A DNA stretch of 64,000 nt from Chrysoporthe austroafricana (taxonomy: Eukaryota > Ascomycota > Sordariomycetes > Diaporthales > Cryphonectriaceae), in NCBI GenBank assembly GCA_001051155.2, contig JYIP02000002.1:379583-443582 (forward strand), written 5' to 3'. The notes beneath the pieces were generated by a model. The model saw nothing but the letters and a program-made list of their open reading frames with translations, had not been told where the DNA came from and ran no database searches. Of this stretch, positions 58,720-64,000 are shown in pieces. Each line of letters starts with the position of its first letter. Positions within the stretch are counted from its first letter, which is position 1. The position numbers and the translations under genes were made by a program.

Positions 58720-60945
58720 TAACTTATCCGTAAAATTTAATATTAAAGCTAGTTTATTTTATCCCGATTGCATTTCTAGCTAATTAGTAAATTGCTTTTC
58801 CTAATAGTTTTTGAATGCTTATCGTATATTATTCAAATTGCTAATTAGTTCTTAGCTATTTTCGTTCGAATAATATCTTTTTTATTTAATTAAATATTCT
58901 TTATATTTGAATAATTTTTTATATTTTGAAAATTCGTTTTATTTTATATTTTAGTTTATTATTTTCGATTTATATTATTTTATCCGTTTTAGTTATTTTG
59001 GGTATTAATTCGAGAAACGAGATATGGAATATTGGGTAGATTTTTATTCTATAAGGTAATGCAAGTTTGAAATTGATATTTGAAATTTTCTTTAAAATTC
59101 TGAACGGGCCAAGTTTTTTATAATTTAGCGAATAAAAGGGTTTTATTATTTTAATATGCTCTTTTCGATAAATAAGATAGATTTTATCTCTTTTTTGTAA
59201 AATTGGTCTTTTAATCTTTTTGGAGTTAACGTATTTCGTTATTCTTTCTTATATAAATTTCAGTTCTTTTTGAAATTCTTTTTGGATTTTCTTAATTTTC
59301 CGGATTCGTTTTTCTGCTGCTTTTGCATTTATTCCTAATAATTTATCGTAATAAGCTATCGGATTATAGCTATAAAATATATAAAACGGTAATTTCTTTA
59401 TTATATTAGTATTTATATTATTATATGCAAATTATATTAATAATAGCAAATTAATCCAATTATCTTATTTGTAATTCATATAATATTATAAGTATTATTT
59501 AATAATCTAATTTATTTATTCTATTTATTTATCCGTTTATAAGTGGAATGCTATAAATATTTTTTGCTATATTCCGAATAATTTTATAAATAAAATTTAG
59601 AAATTTAATATGAATTTTCTATTTCTATCGGAAATAATTTTTTTAAGCATATTATAATTGGCTATAATTATTTTGAAAAATATATATACGAGGTTTTCTA
59701 TTATATTATTTTCTTTATAAAGGAAGAAATAAATATATTTACTTAATTTACAAATTATTATTAAGATATTATTATATTGCATTTTAATTAAAAGTTTTCG
59801 TAAGAAAAATAGCTTAATAATAAAATCTTAGCTAATATATTACTAAATTGCTTATAAAATAAAGAACGGTTAAAGCAATTTATAAAGCTTGTAATATTTA
59901 ATTTTATTCTTTTTGCAGCTATTATATTCTCGCAAGATTCTTTTAATTCTTTATCTTAACTTTAAAAAGTTCTAATATCTCTTAATTCTCTTATATATAA
60001 TTCTGATTCCTTAATAGCTATATGCTAATGCGCTATACGTAATCTTAATATATTTGTCCTGTTTTTCAAAAGATATATTTTCTAATTTCTTTTTATTATT
60101 AGAAACCCTAATAATTATATTAAATTCTCTAATTTCGTTTATAAGATTGCTATTTTTATTTTATCGGAAAATATTTTATAATTTCTTGAATTTTATATCT
60201 TAATAATTTAATTATTTGCTAAGTATATTTGCTTTGCCGTTTTCGAACCTTTTGCAATAAACGATTTTTAAATCGAATTATAAAAAGAATTCTGCTTATC
60301 TAACTTATTATCTATTTAAAACTTTTATTATTATAAATATTATCAAGTTCTTATAGTTAAAATATATTATAATTTAATATTTAATTCCGATTAAATAATA
60401 TTATTATTTTTCAAATGCTTTAATAATTGCTATTAATTCCTTATTTGGGATGCTATAATTGAATTCTAAGCTATTTAATTTTTTCGAAAAATTATTTATA
60501 ATTCTGAAATATCTTTAATCGTTTCGTTAACCAAATTATTTACCGAAAATATAATCTGATATATCGGTTTCGATTTTAAATAATTTGCTTGAATTTGCTT
60601 TATAAAGTATAAATTCCGATATAATTCGTTTTTTGATTTTATTAAATATTTCTTATATTTTTTGAAATTATTCAAATTTCCGATCTTTATTCGTAAAGTT
60701 TATAAAAAAGTATATAATTTTGCTATAATTCTGAATAAATTTTCAACAGAAATTAATATATTTAAAAAATGCTTTAATATTTTTAATTTTCTTTAATATA
60801 AGCTATTCTTTTATTATTTAGATTTTATTTTTCTATATATTAATTTTTCTTAATTTTATTATATAACCGAAATAATTAATTTTTTGCTAATAAAAATAAT
60901 ATTTGCTTAATTCGATAAAGAATTTATTATCCTATAAGATCTGAA
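58720..60945 (-). pseudogene. GYP2 pol remnant (RNase H, integrase, chromodomain)
   Basis: Minus-strand pol lacking gag and most of RT. RNase H remnant at 60330-60570 corresponds to 17455-17705. Integrase core at 59597-59782 reads ILIIICKLSKYIYFFLYKEN and KKIISDRNRKFILNF, keeping the second Asp (SDRNRKF) that is lost in the full-length copy. The C-terminal part and chromodomain lie at 58850-59010. Many stops. Confidence 0.8.
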
Positions 60946-60950
60946 ATATT

Positions 60951-61359
60951 TGCTATAAAGGGTTTATACTAGCAAGAGCGGTGCTAAATATAAGCCTTAA
61001 ATATACGAAATACGTTCGACGGAATATCGTAATGTTTATAAGCTTAAAGCGGCTATTACTTAAACGGTTTGCAAGGTCTAAGTAGTATTTAGATTTACGA
61101 TTGAAAAGCTATAATAGTTTATTTAGTAAATGTCTTATCTTTATATATCCAGCTTTTCAGTTTGGATAGCTTAAATAACTTAGCTATCTTTCAAGATAGC
61201 TTGGATAGCTTGGCTATCCTAGCTACTCTATCCTTAACCCTTGCTTATATAAGCATTTGGTTAATTCTGCAATCAAGCCTGAAAAGCATAATATTAAGTA
61301 AGTCGTTTTTTCGGGTAGTTTTAAGGCCGCGACTTGGTCTTGTATATTGGTTTATAACA
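60951..61359 (-). repeat. GYP2 LTR (5' LTR of deleted copy), inner end missing
   Basis: Matches the LTR from about base 40 to its end TTTATAACA. The variable block (61160-61225) is built of GGATAGCT/AGCTATC repeats, like the solo LTR at 37982 and unlike the partner LTR at 57648. CTTAACCCTTGCTTATATAAGC-like sequence follows at about 61232. Confidence 0.85.
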
Positions 61360-61430
61360 TTAAAGCATTATATAAGCTTTTCGGTAAGGGTATAGTATTT
61401 ACTTAATAAATTCATTACGTATTTACTAAA
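61360..61430 (-). repeat. GYP1 LTR fragment
   Basis: About 70 bp matching the middle of the GYP1 LTR (GCATTATATAAGCTTTTCGG to GTATTTACTA). It is cut on the left by the GYP2 LTR and joined on the right directly to GYP1 internal sequence, skipping about 2 kb present in copy B. Confidence 0.8.
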
Positions 61431-61938
61431 TAATTAATCTATAATAGTATAGAGTATTATAAAATAAGTTCTTAAGCTTCTTTAATAATTAGCAGCCGAT
61501 TAATATTATTGCTATTTAATTCGGTATTAGGAACGTAAATATTATATTCGATTTCTCGGTTTATTATATTAATATAACTTTTACTAATTAGCGCTTGACA
61601 AAAGGCTATTATATAAGCTTCTTAATAGCGAAAGAAATCGCTTAAGTAATTTTTCGTTATATAAGTATTATAATAGAAATAGCTTTTGTTATTATATAAA
61701 TATATAGCCTACTGATATTTTTCTAAGGAAAGGCAGTCCTTAAGCAATATTTTATAGATATATTTGGCATATTATATAATCTTGCTTTTTCAGCAGACTT
61801 TGAAAAGTTCTTTTTAAGATATAAAATACAGTATTGTATAAAAGTTAAGCATAGCTAAATATACCATTTCTTATCAATTTTAGTTTTACGGCAAAGCATT
61901 TACAGAAAGATATAATCTGATAATTGCGTAACGTATTT
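61431..61938 (-). pseudogene. GYP1-F ORF2, N-terminal part, start codon lost
   Basis: Aligns with the first 165 or so codons of ORF2 in B. The start reads ATA CGT TAC where B has ATG CAT TAT, a G-to-A loss of the initiator. It has several Gln-position stops. Confidence 0.58.
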
Positions 61939-62224
61939 TGGTTTTAATAATATTAATAGCCTTATTAATATAATCTTTGCAAATCTATAGAAATTTAATA
62001 AAATAAAACGAAATTAATATTAATACTAGCTTAATGCTTAAAAATATTATTCAAAAGTATAATAAAAAGTAATAATAATAGGGCGATATAGCTAGCTATA
62101 ATGGATAAATAAGGATAATAGTCGTAAGCGCGCTAGTAAGAAAAGGAAAATAAAATAAATTTACTAGCAGTTTACGAAATAATAGCTTTTTGCATTTGCC
62201 AGAAATTTACTTGCTTTACTTAGC

Positions 62225-64000
62225 AATCGCTTTTACCTTAATACGCGCTTATTGCGTCGCGAGTTCTTTCGATTTCTTGAAATAAATAAACTAGCTTATT
62301 CCAATGCATTTTCTATTCGTAAGTCGCGCTTTGGCCTACCTTATTTTCATAAGGCAATTATAATAATATCTCTCGGTTTAAGGACTTCTTCCGCTAATAG
62401 CCGTTTTCGCTTTGCTCTTTCTTACAATTCGGCTATAGTTTCGCATTTCTATTCGAAATTATATATTATTTCATTCGCATTTAGAATATTACGGGGTATT
62501 TATATATTATAATAGCTAGAATAGTTTATTTATTTTATTAAGTATTTAATTTTGTACGGATTACGTTTATATTTTCGCTTATAATAGCTAATTATTTTTT
62601 CAAGCTTATAATATCGGTAATTTTCCCAATATTTCTCGATATCCGGATTTTCTGGTATATTTATTAAGTCTTAATATATAAAGTTATATTTATAAATATT
62701 TATTTTAAAAGGGTTTGCAAGCTTTAATTATATTACTGAGATTATTAAATAGATATTTATATAGGGAGCTAATTTTAATTTATATATTAAATTCTTTATT
62801 TTTCGAATAATTTGGAAAAATTCTATTTTTTATTATAAAAATTTCAGAAATGGGTTATTTAGCAATAAATACCCGTAACTCAAGCGAATATATACCCAAT
62901 TATCTAATTCGAAAATTATTTAGCAATAATGCTTATTATATTGCAATTTGGCTATTATTTGCATTTCAGTAATAAAAAGTTAAATTTCTTCTTGGAAGAT
63001 TTCTTTTGCTAAAGATATTATATCTTTTATCCATTAGCCCGATAATAAATTAAATCCGAATAGCATTTGGCTAGCTAAATATTTTGTAATTCGGTTATAT
63101 ATATTATTTAAATTAAATTGTAATACTAGTATTATTTCGGTTTATTCTATATTAAGGTAAGTGGTTATAAAATGCCGAATTGCTATTTCAATTATTCAAT
63201 TCTTTATTTCAGATTGCCTGTCCGTTTGCAAATACGAGGCAGTAAAGTAAGCAAGTTTCGTTCTGATAGTTTCTTATAAATATTTCCAGAATTCCGATAG
63301 GAATTTCGAATCTCTATCTGAAATAATCCTCTTGGGTATTCCTTAGCTAGTAATATAAAATATCCGTAAAATAAAGGTTGCCTAGTCTGCTATAATATAT
63401 ATTGCATTATTTAATATAATAATTATAGTTTTGGAATACTTATCCGTAATTATAAGAAATATATCTAAGAATAATATTTTAGCTAAAGCTTATATAGTAT
63501 TTATAAATAATATTATTAGTAATTCTATAATAAAGTTTATAGTAATAATATAGAATGAGATTAGTAGAAATAATATAAGCTGCATTTCTTTTAAAAGTTA
63601 TTATAAATCGTTTTTATTCTCGTTATAAGCTCGATATATCGATATATAATTGCATATTTTGGCATAGCAATATCTAATAATAAATCGATCCGTTAAGTCG
63701 TACTATACGCGATTTATGCCAAAATAATATTTTCTATTATAAGTTTCTTTAATAAAATCCAATACTATTTTATTCGGGATATATAATTATTATTTCTTAT
63801 AATAATCCTTAAGAAATAGTAAACTATTATAATTTAATATGAAAGGTAATCGGGTAATTTTATTTGGGTTTTTCAATTATTCGATTATTTTGGATTATAA
63901 AAAGTATTTTTCGTATCTTTTCTTAATACGCTTTTTCATTTCGCTATTTATAGATATTTTACTGAGAATCTAGATAAGTTTGTTTTCCTATATCTTGTCT
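62225..64000 (-). pseudogene. GYP1-F pol (chromodomain, integrase), partial
   Basis: Minus strand. Chromodomain lies at about 62450-62660. The integrase core lies at 62990-63850, with the D-G-Q site near 63215 (CCTGTCCGTTTGC), the second Asp region near 63300-63330 and the zinc region near 63700-63760. It is colinear with B without large indels and is truncated by the window edge. Confidence 0.82.

Larger units (their letters stand above)
57648..61359 (-). mobile_element. GYP2 deleted copy, minus strand
   Basis: Left LTR 57648-58083 (3' LTR in sense), purine tract, antisense ORF (plus strand), pol remnant and right LTR 60951-61359. Gag, protease and most of RT are missing, as is the inner end of the right LTR, so a deletion of about 3 kb joins LTR and pol near 60945. 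The flanks (CTGGC and TTAAA) do not match, so no target duplication is preserved. Confidence 0.85.
61431..64000 (-). mobile_element. GYP1 copy F, internal part, continues past right edge
   Basis: Colinear with copy B from about 24220 to about 26790: N-terminal ORF2, chromodomain, integrase and the start of RNase H. It extends beyond 64000. Its 3' part was lost in the deletion that joined it to the LTR fragment at 61430. Confidence 0.88.

Overview
The window looks like one block of decayed, nested LTR retrotransposons from a filamentous ascomycete (Pezizomycotina-type) genome. I see no intact host gene, rRNA, tRNA or CRISPR array. Composition is strongly AT-rich. Nearly every in-frame stop in the element coding frames is TAA, TAG or TGA where C-to-T or G-to-A change of Gln, Arg or Trp codons would explain it. 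Catalytic residues are hit the same way, for example RT F-x-D-D read as F-x-N-D and a zinc-knuckle His read as Tyr. This is the signature of repeat-induced point mutation (RIP). The species cannot be named from the sequence.

Three families account for almost everything. GYP1 is a long Ty3/gypsy element (10,656 bp in copy B, 207-bp LTRs TGATAG...CTATTA) with gag, protease, RT, RNase H, integrase and chromodomain, plus a second ORF of about 735 codons between pol and the 3' LTR. GYP2 is a Ty3/gypsy element (about 7.3 kb without a nested solo LTR, LTRs of 403-448 bp) with gag, CCHC knuckle, pol and chromodomain, plus an antisense ORF of about 185 codons between pol and the 3' LTR. COP1 is a Ty1/copia element with 195-bp LTRs.

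Layout: 1-9301 GYP1 copy A (minus strand, its 3' end beyond the left edge); 9302-9725 AT-rich spacer; 9726-34332 a single COP1 element (minus, TSD AATAC) split by a GYP2 solo LTR (11864-12303), a full-length GYP2 (12656-20403, TSD TTAGC, itself carrying a solo LTR at 14237-14683) and a full-length GYP1 copy B (22006-32661, TSD ATTAG); 34333-36230 an extremely AT-rich spacer; 36231-40634 GYP1 copy C (minus) with a solo LTR at 37982-38384; 40655-47941 GYP1 copy D (plus, integrase core deleted); 47942-48257 a GYP2 gag fragment; 48258-57361 GYP1 copy E (plus); 57362-61359 a truncated GYP2 LTR followed by a deleted GYP2 copy (minus); 61360-61430 a GYP1 LTR scrap; 61431-64000 GYP1 copy F (minus), running off the right edge.

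The target-site duplications give an insertion order: COP1 first, then GYP2, GYP1-B and the solo LTR into COP1, then a solo LTR into GYP2. The points most worth pursuing are the extra GYP1 ORF in the envelope position, the antisense GYP2 ORF, and a block in the GYP2 LTR just upstream of its TATA box that differs completely between copies and carries a different set of short palindromes in each, next to TTAGGG-like motifs.
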